Shown: positions 44,377-53,709, counted from the first letter of the stretch. The stretch is DNA of 64,000 nt from Flavobacterium sp. Root935 (GCF_001429295.1 NZ_LMJL01000012.1:1366987-1430986), one strand, 5' to 3'. Translations and numbers: made by a program. The notes: generated by a model not told the origin, from the letters alone.

Positions 44377-44769
44377 ATGGAAGAAAAAAACAGCAGCAGA
44401 AACAGGTGGCTGCACATCAGACTGACCAAAGAAGAATTCGAGCAGATAGACAGAAATTTTAAGGCATCGGCCTGCCGCAAACGAAGTGATTTCGTGCGCA
44501 GAAATCTGCTCAGAAAACCTATTGTAATGAGATATAGAAACGAGTCGCTGGATATGCTACTGCCAGAACTTACCCAGCTTCGCACACAGCTGAATTTCAT
44601 GGGAAATAATTTCAATCAGAGCGTTAAAAAACTCCACACACTTTTTGAAATTTCAGATTTCAGAATTTGGATTCTGGCTTTTGATTCAGACAGGAATAAA
44701 TATTTTTCACTGGTTGAAGAAATAAAAAAACAAATTGAAAATCTCGCCCAAAAATGGTTGCAGTCATAA
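44377..44769 (+). CDS. mobA: Mobilisation protein MobA (relaxosome accessory)
   Basis: 130 residues, basic. It carries a ribbon-helix-helix DNA-binding region near the N-terminus ('WLHIRLTKEEFEQIDRNFKA', then SDFVRRNLL) and a C-terminal helical segment ('LTQLRTQLNFMGNNFNQSVK', the MobC/MbpA-type pattern). It is expected to bind oriT and help the relaxase nick. Its stop overlaps the relaxase start by 16 nt. Confidence 0.85.
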   Translation: MEEKNSSRNRWLHIRLTKEEFEQIDRNFKASACRKRSDFVRRNLLRKPIVMRYRNESLDMLLPELTQLRTQLNFMGNNFNQSVKKLHTLFEISDFRIWILAFDSDRNKYFSLVEEIKKQIENLAQKWLQS

Positions 44770-46004
44770 ACACAGGACACTCGATAAGAGGCATCCTCAT
44801 CTATAATGAGAATAAAGTTTCTCAGGGTGCAGCTGTGTGCATCGGAGAGGGAAATTATCCCATCGATATTGAAAAAATGTCAGAATCTTTTAAGCTCGGC
44901 GTATTTTTAAAACAGCTCCAGCTAAATGAAAATGTCAAGCGCAGCGCAGTGCACATCTCGCTGAATTTTGACCGTTCGGACAAGGATTTATCAAAAGAGA
45001 AACTCATGCAGATTGCCTCATCCTATATGGAGAAAATTGGATTTGGCGCACAGCCGTATCTGGTCTACCAGCACCACGATGCGGGACATCCGCACCTTCA
45101 TATCGCAGCCATAAATGTGAGGGCAGACGGATCAAGGATCAACATGCACAATATTGGAAGAAACCAGTCCGAAACGGCCCGCAGAGAATTAGAGACTGCT
45201 TTTAATCTGGTTCAGGCAGACTCGAGAAAAAAACAGAGTCCGGCGCTTATTAATGCCATTGATGCGGAAAAAATAAAATACGGGGCAGTGGATTCCAAGA
45301 GAGCCATCGGCAGTGTACTCAATGCAGTTATTCCGCACTACAAATACACAACGCTTGGCGAGCTCAACGCAGTACTGAACCTGTATAACGTGAAGGTGGA
45401 AAGGGGAAAGGAAAATTCACAAATGTTTCAGAATAAAGGCCTGATCTACCACATTCTGGATGAGAATAAAAAGACCGTCGGGGTTCCCATAAAGGCAAGC
45501 AGTTTTTATTCCAAGCCTACCCTTTCCCGGCTTGAAATTAATTTTGCTGCAGCTAAAACTGCGCGTGCGGTATTCATGAAAAGAACACGAAATGCGGTGG
45601 ATCTGCTGCTGTTAAAATACCCAAACATTACACTCTCGCAGCTTGAAACGCGGCTGGCAAACCACGGTATTACGGCAGTTGTCAGAAAAAATGAACAGGG
45701 GCTGATATACGGTATGACCTACATAGACCACAACAGCAGATGCGTTTTCAACGGAAGCAGTCTCGGACCTGAATATGCAGCCAAAGGGCTCCTGCAGCGT
45801 CTGGGCGATTCGTTCCATTCTGAGAAGCAGTATACAGTTCCTGATGGTACCGCGCAGAAGCACGGCTCTTTTATTTCCGCAGCTGAAGTGCAGCGGATAA
45901 TTGATGATGTGCTTTACGGCGAAACGCCTTCAGATTACGTTCCAAGAGAGCTTAAAAACAAGCGCAAAAAAAGAAGGAGAAAAGGACAGTCAGATAGTAA
46001 TTAA
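44754..46004 (+). CDS. mobB: Relaxase (MobB of CTnDOT type, VirD2-like)
   Basis: 416 residues. It nicks one strand at oriT, stays covalently attached, and pilots the DNA into the recipient. The N-terminal relaxase domain shows the metal-binding signature HHDAGHPHLH (H107, H108, D109, H112, H114, H116), preceded by an AVHISLNF strand. The C-terminal part is a charged helical region ending in a Lys/Arg-rich tail (KNKRKKRRRKGQ) suited to DNA contact. Start overlaps mobA; the coupling protein follows after 18 nt. Confidence 0.92.
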   Translation: MVAVINTGHSIRGILIYNENKVSQGAAVCIGEGNYPIDIEKMSESFKLGVFLKQLQLNENVKRSAVHISLNFDRSDKDLSKEKLMQIASSYMEKIGFGAQPYLVYQHHDAGHPHLHIAAINVRADGSRINMHNIGRNQSETARRELETAFNLVQADSRKKQSPALINAIDAEKIKYGAVDSKRAIGSVLNAVIPHYKYTTLGELNAVLNLYNVKVERGKENSQMFQNKGLIYHILDENKKTVGVPIKASSFYSKPTLSRLEINFAAAKTARAVFMKRTRNAVDLLLLKYPNITLSQLETRLANHGITAVVRKNEQGLIYGMTYIDHNSRCVFNGSSLGPEYAAKGLLQRLGDSFHSEKQYTVPDGTAQKHGSFISAAEVQRIIDDVLYGETPSDYVPRELKNKRKKRRRKGQSDSN

Positions 46005-46022
46005 CACATAAAAATCAACAGC

Positions 46023-48011
46023 ATGCAGACGGGAGAAAATGAACAGGCGCTTAGAAAAATTTTAGATATGACTAGACTGATGGGCATCGCAGTGCTGCTC
46101 ATCCATTTTTATTATTACTGCTTCCATTCATTCAGGCATTGGAATCTCGCTCCGGATTTTGCCTGCAGGATACTGGAGAATATTCATCGTACGGGGCTTC
46201 TGGACAGCTTCCATAAATCAAAGCTTTTTGCGCTTGGACTCTTGGTTATTTCCCTTATGGGTGCCAGAGGAAGAAAAGATGAAAAGCTTCATATTAGAAC
46301 TGCTTTTTATTACATCTCATTGGGGATGATGTTTTACTTTGGATCTTATTTAACTCTTGTAATCTTTTTGGATACTGAGCTGTGCTCAGCATTATATATC
46401 TCTTTGTGTTCTTTAGGCTATCTGCTGATTCTTTCAGGGGGTACGCTTTTGTCACGCATCATCCGCAGAAAACTGGGTCCAGCAGATATTTTCAATAAGG
46501 AAAATGAAACTTTCCCACAGGAAGAAAGGCTTATTGAAAACGAATATTCCGTTAATCTTCCCGCCCGTTATCACCTCAAAGACAAAGTGCGCAACAGCTG
46601 GATCAACATCATAAATCCCTTCCGAGGTATTCTGGTTCCAGGCACGCCGGGCTCGGGAAAATCATACTTTGTAATCCGCCATATAATCACCCAGCACATT
46701 GCCAAAGGATTTTCCATGTTCATCTATGATTTTAAGTTTGACGACCTCACAATAATTGCCTATAATGCCTTGCTTAAATTCCGGCATCTTTATGCAGTGG
46801 AACCCAAATTTTACATCATAAATTTTGATGACCTCTCCCGCACTCACAGATGCAATCCGCTTGATCCTTCGGCAATGACAGACATTACAGATGCCGCGGA
46901 ATCTGCCCGCACAATCCTTATGGGACTCAACCGCGAGTGGATTAAAAAACAGGGCGATTTCTTTGTGGAGTCTCCCATAAATTTCCTGACAGCCGTAATC
47001 TGGTACCTCAGAAAATACAACGATGGTGAGTTCTGTACCCTGCCGCATGTAATTGAAATGATCCAGACAGATTACGAGAGCCTTTTCACGCTTTTGAGAA
47101 CCGAAAAAGAAATCGAAGTGCTGATCAATCCCTTTGTCAGTGCGTTCCTGCAGGAGGCAGTCGACCAGCTGGAGGGCCAGATCGCTTCGGCTAAAATATC
47201 GCTGGCAAAACTCTCCTCTCCCCAGCTTTATTATGTGCTCTCGGGTAGTGATTTCAGTCTTGATATCAATAATCCATCCGATCCGAAAATTGTTTCTATG
47301 GGAAACAATCCGCAGAAAATACAGACTTATGGTGCCGTGCTTTCCCTTTTTGTCAGCCGTCTTATCAAACAGGTAAACCAGAAGGGAAAACTCAAAAGCA
47401 GCCTTATTTTTGACGAGTTCCCCACTATCTATCTCAACAATATAGACAGTCTGATTGCAACAGCAAGAAGCAACAGAGTGAGCACCTGTCTGGGGATTCA
47501 GGACTTCAGCCAGCTCCGTAAGGACTACGGCCGCGAGCAGGCTGACGTGATTGTCAACATTGTTGGAAATATTGTATCAGGACAGGTCAGCGGGGATACG
47601 GCCAAACAGCTCTCAGAGCGTTTCGGAAAGATAATGCAGGACCGCGAAAGCCTCTCGATCAACAGCAGTGATATCTCCATCAGCCGTTCAAGACAGCTCG
47701 AATCCGCAGTGCCGCCATCCAAGATTTCTACGCTGAGTTCGGGTGAATTTGTCGGTATGACAGCCGATAACCCGGACTGCCGCATTGAGCTTAAAGCCTT
47801 TCACTGCGAGATCATCAACGACCACGAAAAAATTAAAAAAGAGACGGATAATTATAAGGAGATTCCGGTCATTCGGACAATTGATAATGTTATCGTCCAG
47901 AAAAATTATCTGCAGATTAAAATTGAGATTCAGGAAATAATCCACAGCGAAATCGAAAGGATAATTAAAAGTCCGGCGCTTTCATCGCTGGTTCTCAAAA
48001 AAGAAAAATAA
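46023..48011 (+). CDS. mobC: Type IV coupling protein (MobC/TraD-VirD4 family)
   Basis: 662-residue inner-membrane ATPase that links relaxosome and secretion channel. Four N-terminal membrane helices (about 15-35, 62-80, 93-112 and 122-145) are followed by a VirD4-type ATPase with Walker A GTPGSGKS (K213) and Walker B 'SSLIFDEFPTIYL' near 458-470, plus the 'TCLGIQDFSQLRKDYG' and 'VSGDTAKQLSERFGK' TraG/TraD motifs. Co-directional with mobA and mobB, forming the mobilisation operon. Confidence 0.95.
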   Translation: MQTGENEQALRKILDMTRLMGIAVLLIHFYYYCFHSFRHWNLAPDFACRILENIHRTGLLDSFHKSKLFALGLLVISLMGARGRKDEKLHIRTAFYYISLGMMFYFGSYLTLVIFLDTELCSALYISLCSLGYLLILSGGTLLSRIIRRKLGPADIFNKENETFPQEERLIENEYSVNLPARYHLKDKVRNSWINIINPFRGILVPGTPGSGKSYFVIRHIITQHIAKGFSMFIYDFKFDDLTIIAYNALLKFRHLYAVEPKFYIINFDDLSRTHRCNPLDPSAMTDITDAAESARTILMGLNREWIKKQGDFFVESPINFLTAVIWYLRKYNDGEFCTLPHVIEMIQTDYESLFTLLRTEKEIEVLINPFVSAFLQEAVDQLEGQIASAKISLAKLSSPQLYYVLSGSDFSLDINNPSDPKIVSMGNNPQKIQTYGAVLSLFVSRLIKQVNQKGKLKSSLIFDEFPTIYLNNIDSLIATARSNRVSTCLGIQDFSQLRKDYGREQADVIVNIVGNIVSGQVSGDTAKQLSERFGKIMQDRESLSINSSDISISRSRQLESAVPPSKISTLSSGEFVGMTADNPDCRIELKAFHCEIINDHEKIKKETDNYKEIPVIRTIDNVIVQKNYLQIKIEIQEIIHSEIERIIKSPALSSLVLKKEK

Positions 48012-48056
48012 CTTTTAATCCTTAGATGTTTTCTTGAGGCAGAAAAAAAATGTTTT

Positions 48057-48491
48057 TTAGCTGCCAGATTCTTTTATAAGCTGCAATGTCCTTTCGTCCT
48101 GCTCTCCATTGTAATATTTTTCAAGCACCTGCCTGAAACATTCAGGCGTTTCAGGCAGAAGTCCAAACAGGGTCATACAGGATTTGAGTTTTCTTTCATC
48201 TGGCCTGCCCAGAATTTCCAATGCTGTTTTATTTTTAATTTGAAGCATTGCCTGGGTAATTTCCTCCAGTCGTTTTCCCAATACCGGATGGTTAAGATAC
48301 AGTGACGCTTCCTTTAGGTTTTCAATGCCGTAAAAGATATTATAATCCGTGAATCCCAGTCCTTTTAGCTGGGGAAAAATAAACCACATCCAGTGGGTCT
48401 GTTTGCTGCCCTCTCTAATCTCGCGCAGTGCGTTGTTATACGTTTCCCTTTGTGCCTCTAAAAAACGGTCCAGATCATATTGCTTTTCCAT
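48057..48491 (-). CDS. DUF1810 family protein
   Basis: 144 residues, cytoplasmic. It shows the DUF1810 pattern throughout: 'DLDRFLEAQRETYNNALREI', GSKQTHWMWFIFPQL, YLNHPVLGKRL and DERKLKSCMTLF. The family is widespread, helical, and functionally uncharacterised. It is transcribed against the mobilisation operon, so it is probably an independent cargo gene. Confidence 0.85.
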   Translation of the reverse strand: MEKQYDLDRFLEAQRETYNNALREIREGSKQTHWMWFIFPQLKGLGFTDYNIFYGIENLKEASLYLNHPVLGKRLEEITQAMLQIKNKTALEILGRPDERKLKSCMTLFGLLPETPECFRQVLEKYYNGEQDERTLQLIKESGS

Positions 48492-48807
48492 TGCATTGCT
48501 TTTTTGTCACCTGAAATTACAAAATATTTCAATGCCGATCCCAAAACAGGCATCTGAAATATGGGTGCTGACTGCTTTAAAACTAATAGGAAATTTTCAA
48601 TAAAAACGGATTAAAAGAGCCGCGAAAATAGCACCCGCAGGCTCCTGCATGCGCATAACGGCCCTGCCGCCCTTCGGGACTTATAGCACTCCGGATCCTT
48701 AATCGAGCGCTTGATTTTGTGCTTTCTTTTTTCCCGTTTTTTCTTTGAAAAATTTTATGCGGGGCTTGAGAAAAGACAAAAAAAATACTCACTTAAAATT
48801 TTAGATC
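48492..48807. other. G+C-rich intergenic region upstream of ssb
   Basis: A 316-bp gene-free stretch with unusually G+C-rich DNA at about 48615-48710 and a near palindrome AATCGAGCGCTTGATT (48701-48716, 14 of 16 positions). It probably carries the ssb-pcfJ operon promoter; no TAnnTTTG match stands out. A role in replication or single-strand initiation is possible but unsupported. Confidence 0.35.
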
Positions 48808-49197
48808 ATGGAAATCTCAGGACGAATTACAAAAGATGCCGTAACGGCAAAAGTTTCAAATGACAGGGAGGTGGTAAATTTCTCCATTGCCATAAACGAC
48901 AGCTACAGACCAAAAGGCTCCGCTGATCTAAAAAAAATTGTAACCTACATCGACTGTTCCTATTGGATGGGTTCCAAAATGGCGCAGTGGCTAAAAAAAG
49001 GCACTGTGGTCGAACTCTTCGGGCGCATAGGTCTGAATGTCTACAATAATGCCGAGGGCAAAGCGCTCGGTTCGCTGACCTTTCACACCAGTAATATTAA
49101 GATACTGGTGTTCCCAAAAACAGAAAACGCTTCAGCTGTTCCTGCAGTCCAAAAGAAAAATGCGCCAAAAGATGAACCCGACGACCTGCCTTTCTAA
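48808..49197 (+). CDS. ssb: Single-stranded DNA-binding protein
   Basis: 129 residues: an OB fold (about 1-105, opening 'MEISGRITKDAVTAKVSNDR' and containing VVNFSIAINDSY and YIDCSYWMGSKMAQWLKKGT), a short linker, and the acidic C-terminal tip DEPDDLPF that recruits partner proteins. It protects the incoming single strand during transfer. First gene of an operon with the 49236, PcfK and PcfJ genes. Confidence 0.93.
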   Translation: MEISGRITKDAVTAKVSNDREVVNFSIAINDSYRPKGSADLKKIVTYIDCSYWMGSKMAQWLKKGTVVELFGRIGLNVYNNAEGKALGSLTFHTSNIKILVFPKTENASAVPAVQKKNAPKDEPDDLPF

Positions 49198-49235
49198 TTG
49201 GAATATATACCGTTTCACATCAAAAATTATACGCC

Positions 49236-49595
49236 ATGAAAGCCTTTGAAAAATCAGTTTACATCGAATATCCCGTATCCGCCCAATTCAAAAAAATAGT
49301 CCTTTCCAATATGGAATCCTATGACGGGACAAAAAAAGAGCAGTTGAAATCTTTCCTCGAAGACCTGCAGAAAAGCGGATGCATCTGCGGGATGATTTCA
49401 GAGTTTATCTACAACTCGGACTGCCGAAAATTCTATATCCAACACTTGGATGATTTGGAAAATATCCGATATGAAATTGAAGATTCCCTTGGGGAATCTG
49501 TCAAAAACCGCCGCCGTCTGCCTCATTACACCTTTGTATGCTGGCTCTGCTTTGAAGAATACTGTTTTGACATCTACAGAAACAGTTTTGAATAA
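49236..49595 (+). CDS. Unknown ICE protein, possibly DUF7222-like
   Basis: 119 residues, cytoplasmic. The pattern GCICGMISEFIYNSDCRKFY and the aromatic end (FVCWLCFEEYCFDIY) recall small proteins found between ssb and pcfK in Bacteroidetes ICEs, which I associate with DUF7222 from memory. It has seven cysteines for its small size. No biochemical role is known to me. Confidence 0.5.
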   Translation: MKAFEKSVYIEYPVSAQFKKIVLSNMESYDGTKKEQLKSFLEDLQKSGCICGMISEFIYNSDCRKFYIQHLDDLENIRYEIEDSLGESVKNRRRLPHYTFVCWLCFEEYCFDIYRNSFE

Positions 49596-49621
49596 CGCTT
49601 TTCAATCTTAAATCTTCCCTT

Positions 49622-50002
49622 ATGAAAACATCAGATAAATTTAAAACCGCCATAGAAAGCTACCTGAGCGAAAAAGCACAGAACGATGCCGTTTTTTCAG
49701 CCGACTATAAAAAAGAGAGCAAAAACCTTGAAAGCTGTTTCCATTACATTTTCGGCGAGGTCAAAAAAACAGGGGAATGCGCCTTTGACAATCAGGAAAT
49801 CTTTGACATGGCTGTGAAGTACTACACAGACGACACAATTGGAACGCCTGTCCCTGTTCAATGCAGAGTCGCAGTAAGCCCCACTGCCAAACCTGATTTG
49901 TTCTCGACTGCCCCCGCAGTATCTCAAAGCACAGTTCAAAAAACAGTGGCAGTACAATCCGTGAAGCCTGTACAGAAAACCCTAACACTCTTTGACTTAT
50001 GA
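49622..50002 (+). CDS. PcfK-like protein
   Basis: 126 residues. The N-terminal two thirds match the PcfK-like family seen next to PcfJ in Bacteroidetes ICEs ('DKFKTAIESYLSEKAQND', then FDMAVKYYTDD); the last third is a Pro/Val/Gln-rich linker ending LTLFDL. It shares a 4-nt ATGA overlap with the pcfJ-like gene, so the two are translationally coupled. Function is not established; the name comes from an enterococcal conjugative plasmid. Confidence 0.8.
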   Translation: MKTSDKFKTAIESYLSEKAQNDAVFSADYKKESKNLESCFHYIFGEVKKTGECAFDNQEIFDMAVKYYTDDTIGTPVPVQCRVAVSPTAKPDLFSTAPAVSQSTVQKTVAVQSVKPVQKTLTLFDL

Positions 50003-51315
50003 TACCAAAAACAGCTATAGAAAAAGAAATCACCACATTAAGCGTTTCCCTGACGCCTATTAATGTGCACGTGCATCAGTGGGCGGAAAAAAACATTTTC
50101 CTGAAATGGGCGGTGCTCTCAAGGGGAAAATTCCATTGTCTGGAATGCACCCATTCGTGGAAGCCCGACCGCGAAAGTCAGTCCTGCAAAAATTATATTA
50201 ACTGCACCGCCTGTCAGGGCAGACTTAAAATGCATCAGCACAATCAGGTGCATTTCAAAGAAATCGAATACTGCGCTCTCACCGATACCTGCTCTGGGTA
50301 TCAGGTGGTTCGGATCATCTGCTCTCATAAAAACATGAAAAAAAATGTTCTTCCTGCCTATTCCCACACGGAAGTCATGCAGCATTGGATAAATCCAAAA
50401 GGGGAAGTGCGCACCATCTCAAGAAGCACCAATGTTTTTTCCAATGCCTATGATGCATGGCAGTACTATTCCCCTTTGGAAATCCGTCCAAAGGATTTTC
50501 AGAACTCGCCAAAATACCGCATCAATCCCTACAAGGTATATCCGCACATGAAAGTGATTTCGCTTTTGAAAAGAAACGGTTTTAAGACTTCCGTGCACGG
50601 CATTGCTCCGCAGATACTCTTTACTGCTCTTTTAAAAGACACCGTTGCAGAAACCCTTTTAAAAAGTTCGCAGACCTCTCTGCTCAAGCATTATCTGACT
50701 TCGCATGAACAGCATCTGCGTGAAAACTGGCAGGCAGTAAAAACCTTCCTTAAACAGCGTTATCAGATTCAGGACATCAAAATTTGGGAGGATTATATTG
50801 CCCTGCTCCGATGGTTTAAAAATGACCTCAGCTCTCCTGCGCTTGTCTGCCCTGAAAATTTAGACCAGGCGCATGACAGGCTTGTTGCCAAAAAAAGGGA
50901 CATACAGCGCAGAAAGCATCTTGCGCAGCTGCGTGCAGAAATACAGAAAGCAGAGCCGATTTATGAAAATGATAAAAAACAGTTCTTCGGACTTTCTTTT
51001 ACCGATAATGACCTTACCATAAAAGTCCTTGACCGTGTGCAGGATTTTCTCGAAGAGGGCGACACGCTCCACCACTGTATATTTACCAATGAGTATTATA
51101 AAAAGAAAGATTCCTTGATACTCTCGGCGCAGATTGAAAACAAACCTGTAGAAACCATTGAAGTCTCCCTTTCGAGAATGGAAATTATACAGTGCAGGGG
51201 ACTTCGCAATAAAGCCACTAAATATCATAGCAGGATTCTTAGGATTATAAATAAAAACCTGCCTGAGATTGCCGGGCGGTTGAAAAAGCACAAAAAGCAG
51301 ACTGCTCCCGCTTAA
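49999..51315 (+). CDS. PcfJ-like protein
   Basis: 438 residues. The N-terminus contains a likely zinc ribbon (C-x-EC...C-x-NC-x2-C near residues 50-72). The C-terminal half is the PcfJ domain ('LKVLDRVQDFLEEGDTLHHC', IFTNEYYKKKDSLILSAQ and ETIEVSLSRMEIIQCRG). The family is ubiquitous on Bacteroidetes ICEs and enterococcal plasmids, where its role in DNA processing remains undefined. Terminated by a strong hairpin at 51331. Confidence 0.85.
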   Translation: MIPKTAIEKEITTLSVSLTPINVHVHQWAEKNIFLKWAVLSRGKFHCLECTHSWKPDRESQSCKNYINCTACQGRLKMHQHNQVHFKEIEYCALTDTCSGYQVVRIICSHKNMKKNVLPAYSHTEVMQHWINPKGEVRTISRSTNVFSNAYDAWQYYSPLEIRPKDFQNSPKYRINPYKVYPHMKVISLLKRNGFKTSVHGIAPQILFTALLKDTVAETLLKSSQTSLLKHYLTSHEQHLRENWQAVKTFLKQRYQIQDIKIWEDYIALLRWFKNDLSSPALVCPENLDQAHDRLVAKKRDIQRRKHLAQLRAEIQKAEPIYENDKKQFFGLSFTDNDLTIKVLDRVQDFLEEGDTLHHCIFTNEYYKKKDSLILSAQIENKPVETIEVSLSRMEIIQCRGLRNKATKYHSRILRIINKNLPEIAGRLKKHKKQTAPA

Positions 51316-51330
51316 CCCATTTTACTATTG

Positions 51331-51363
51331 ATACCGCAGATTTTACACTGCGGTATTTTTTTT
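51331..51363 (+). terminator. Terminator of the ssb-pcfJ operon
   Basis: Perfect 9-bp stem ATACCGCAG (51331-51339) with CTGCGGTAT (51348-51356), followed by a T-run. Confidence 0.88.
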
Positions 51364-51586
51364 GCGCGCGCAGACACTTTAAGGTGCACGGGGCAGTCCC
51401 GGCTTAGGGGCTATTGTGGAATGTTAAGCCAATTTCACCACAAAGTTCGGGCACGTTCTTCGGTTCTCCGCAAAAAATTCCCCCATAAATGCAGGGCTGC
51501 GCTCCTGCTTTATTGCGTTGCTTTCTGCGTTCGCTCGTCCCTGCCCGCGCAGCGGTGCTGTAATTAAACTTAAAACTGCAGCAATT

Positions 51587-52057
51587 ATGAAAAATCAGTA
51601 TCAAAACACAGACTGGCAGAAAGTATCAGAAATCGAACTGATCTATAAAACCAAAGTAAAAAGTGCCGACAGGCCTTATATCAGCTCTTCCCGAGATGCT
51701 TACCGACTGCTGCTTGACAGCTGGGATCCCGGCAAAATAGAATTCTTTGAGCAGTTCAAAGTGCTGCTGCTCAGCCAGTCCAACAGGGTTCTGGGAATCT
51801 ATGAGGTTTCCTCAGGAGGCATCTCAGGAACCGTGGTTGATATGCGCCTGCTTTTCGCGGCAGCCCTGAAAGCTGCCGCCGTCGGGATCATTATCACCCA
51901 CAACCATCCCTCCGGAAAGACAGCACCTTCCGAGGCCGACAGAAATATGACCCGAAAAATCCGCGAAGCAGGAAAACTGCTGGATATCCCGCTGCTCGAC
52001 CACCTGATCGTGACACCCGAGACCTATTACTCTTTTGCAGATGAAGGCGCCCTGTAA
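51587..52057 (+). CDS. RadC-family JAB domain protein
   Basis: 156 residues from the ATG at 51587; the longer in-frame start at 51518 would add an unrelated leader. It is a RadC-like JAB/MPN metalloprotease fold with E73, the HNHPSG motif (H105, H107) and D118, that is, the full JAMM metal site. It lacks the N-terminal helix-hairpin-helix of full-length RadC. Such short RadC proteins are very common on Bacteroidetes mobile elements; their substrate is unknown. Confidence 0.9.
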   Translation: MKNQYQNTDWQKVSEIELIYKTKVKSADRPYISSSRDAYRLLLDSWDPGKIEFFEQFKVLLLSQSNRVLGIYEVSSGGISGTVVDMRLLFAAALKAAAVGIIITHNHPSGKTAPSEADRNMTRKIREAGKLLDIPLLDHLIVTPETYYSFADEGAL

Positions 52058-52070
52058 GGGCGTTTTCATC
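52040..52070 (+). terminator. Hairpin overlapping the radC-like stop codon
   Basis: GATGAAGGCGCCCT and AGGGCGTTTTCATC pair except for two positions, around a GTA loop. It contains the stop codon, and the downstream T-run is weak. Confidence 0.5.
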
Positions 52071-52115
52071 TTTCATAGCCTTGCGCTGTTCTGGTTTTTT
52101 AAGTAATTTTACCCT

Positions 52116-52355
52116 ATGAATCATGAAGAAATAAAACGCCATTTTGAGAACAATCCGCCGCCGAAGGAAGTAGTGTGGACCGAATGGGCGAAGATTACCG
52201 ACACTCAGGTTTTCCTCAACAGCTGTTATACCACCATCAGAAATTTTAACGGCCCGATAGACCGCTGTCCGGCATGGTGGCATTTAAGAGATTTTTACCT
52301 GCTTCTGAAAAAAACAGCAGGCCAGCCTATCAATGAGGAACCAGCTTCAGAATAA
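52116..52355 (+). CDS. Small ICE protein, possibly DUF6965-like
   Basis: 79 residues, cytoplasmic. The segment ITDTQVFLNSCYTTIRNFNG followed by RCPAWWHLRDFYLLLKK resembles a small family (DUF6965 by memory) frequent on Bacteroidetes ICEs. Its function is unknown. It stands between the radC-like gene and the polymerase pair with its own terminator. Confidence 0.5.
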   Translation: MNHEEIKRHFENNPPPKEVVWTEWAKITDTQVFLNSCYTTIRNFNGPIDRCPAWWHLRDFYLLLKKTAGQPINEEPASE

Positions 52356-52386
52356 TTCTGATCCTTCCGTAAATTCCTAATAAAGG

Positions 52387-52415
52387 AAAAAAGCACCGAT
52401 TTGGGTGCTTTTTTT
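52387..52415 (+). terminator. Intrinsic terminator
   Basis: Perfect 11-bp stem AAAAAAGCACC (52387-52397) with GGTGCTTTTTT (52404-52414), a 6-nt loop and a T-run. Confidence 0.9.
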
Positions 52416-52512
52416 ATGCCCCGAAAAATAAGGCTTTTTAAACTTTGTTATTATTTAGAACATTTTATTTTTACAATTTGTTACCAACTGTACTAATTTT
52501 GATGAGTATAAA

Positions 52513-53706
52513 ATGATTAAGATTATGAGCCGGGCTATTGTACACATCGACATGAACACGTTTTTCGTATCCTGCGAAAGGCTGACAAATTCTGAACTTA
52601 ACGGCATACCGCTTATCATTGGAGGCGGTGAGAGAGGCGTTGTGGCTTCGTGCTCCTATGAAGCCAGAAAATTCGGCGTGCGTTCGGCCATGCCGATCCA
52701 TATGGCCATGAAGCTCTGCCCTCAGGCAAAAATTATGAAAGGAGATATGGAGCTCTACTCCAGGCTTTCACATGACATTACCGAGATCATTCAGGAAAGA
52801 GCGCCCGTGGTGGAAAAAGCCAGCATTGACGAATTTTATCTGGACATCACAGGCATGGATAAATTCTACGGCAGCTACAGATGGACCGATGAACTCGCGC
52901 AGCGCATTACCAAAGAAACTGGTCTTCCCCTCACCTTTGCGCTTTCTGTGAACAAAACCGTTTCGAAAATCGGAACCGGCGAGGGCAAGCAGAAACAGAA
53001 CCTTGAAATTCCCGAGCATCTGGTGCAGTCCTTTTTGAATCCGCTCTCCATTAGAAAAATTCCGATGGTAGGCCAGAAAACCTTCGAGCTTCTTTCCCGC
53101 ATCGGCATCCGCACCATCCGCACACTCTCTGAAATGCCTGCCGAATCCCTGCAGCAGATGATCGGCAAAAACGGCAACGAACTCTGGAAAAAAGCAAATG
53201 GGATTGACAACGCCCCTGTAGAGCCTTACACGGAAAGAAAATCAATTTCAACCGAACATACCTTCTCCCAGGACACCATTGATGTATTAAAATTAAACAG
53301 GATCCTTCAGGGCATGGTGGAGAAACTGGCTTATCAGCTGCGCGCCGAGCAGTGGCTCACCTCAACGGTGACTGTCAAAATAAGGTACGCCAATTTTGAT
53401 ACCGAAACCAAGCAGTCCAGAGTCCAGTACACCTCGGCCGATCATCTTCTGACCCAGACCGTAACGGATCTCTTTACCAAACTCTACCAGCGCCGTATGA
53501 GGCTGCGTCTTATCGGAGTCCGCTTCAGCGGCCTTGTCAGGGGCACCTACCAGATCGACCTTTTCAATGATACCGAAGAAATGCTTTCCCTCTATCAGGC
53601 CATGGACAGAATGAAGACCCGTTACGGCTTTGATGCCGTTATGAGATGCGCCGGCGCATCTTTCAAACCTAACAATAAAGACGAAATTTTAAAACGCAAA
53701 AAATAA
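52513..53706 (+). CDS. dinB: Y-family DNA polymerase IV (DinB-like)
   Basis: 397-residue translesion polymerase. Catalytic residues are in place: D13 (HIDMNTFF) and D107-E108 (SIDEFYLDITG). The palm, fingers, thumb (helix-hairpin-helix, 'KIPMVGQKTFELLSRIGIRT') and little-finger domains follow in order. QIDLF near residue 351 fits a beta-clamp-binding motif. The downstream dnaE-like gene is 3 nt away, so the two are one operon, as in other bacterial Y-polymerase plus DnaE mutasome cassettes. An alternative start is M5 at 52525. Confidence 0.92.
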   Translation: MIKIMSRAIVHIDMNTFFVSCERLTNSELNGIPLIIGGGERGVVASCSYEARKFGVRSAMPIHMAMKLCPQAKIMKGDMELYSRLSHDITEIIQERAPVVEKASIDEFYLDITGMDKFYGSYRWTDELAQRITKETGLPLTFALSVNKTVSKIGTGEGKQKQNLEIPEHLVQSFLNPLSIRKIPMVGQKTFELLSRIGIRTIRTLSEMPAESLQQMIGKNGNELWKKANGIDNAPVEPYTERKSISTEHTFSQDTIDVLKLNRILQGMVEKLAYQLRAEQWLTSTVTVKIRYANFDTETKQSRVQYTSADHLLTQTVTDLFTKLYQRRMRLRLIGVRFSGLVRGTYQIDLFNDTEEMLSLYQAMDRMKTRYGFDAVMRCAGASFKPNNKDEILKRKK

Positions 53707-53709
53707 ATC

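Noticed and set aside
44140..44615. Minus-strand open frames over the oriT region and mobA
   Set aside because: They overlap mobA, which has clear domain content; their Phe/Leu/Ser-rich sequence is typical of antisense frames.
51328..51567. Plus-strand frame between the pcfJ-like and radC-like genes
   Set aside because: It starts inside the terminator, its composition is Arg/Cys-rich, and no ribosome site or conserved motif is seen.
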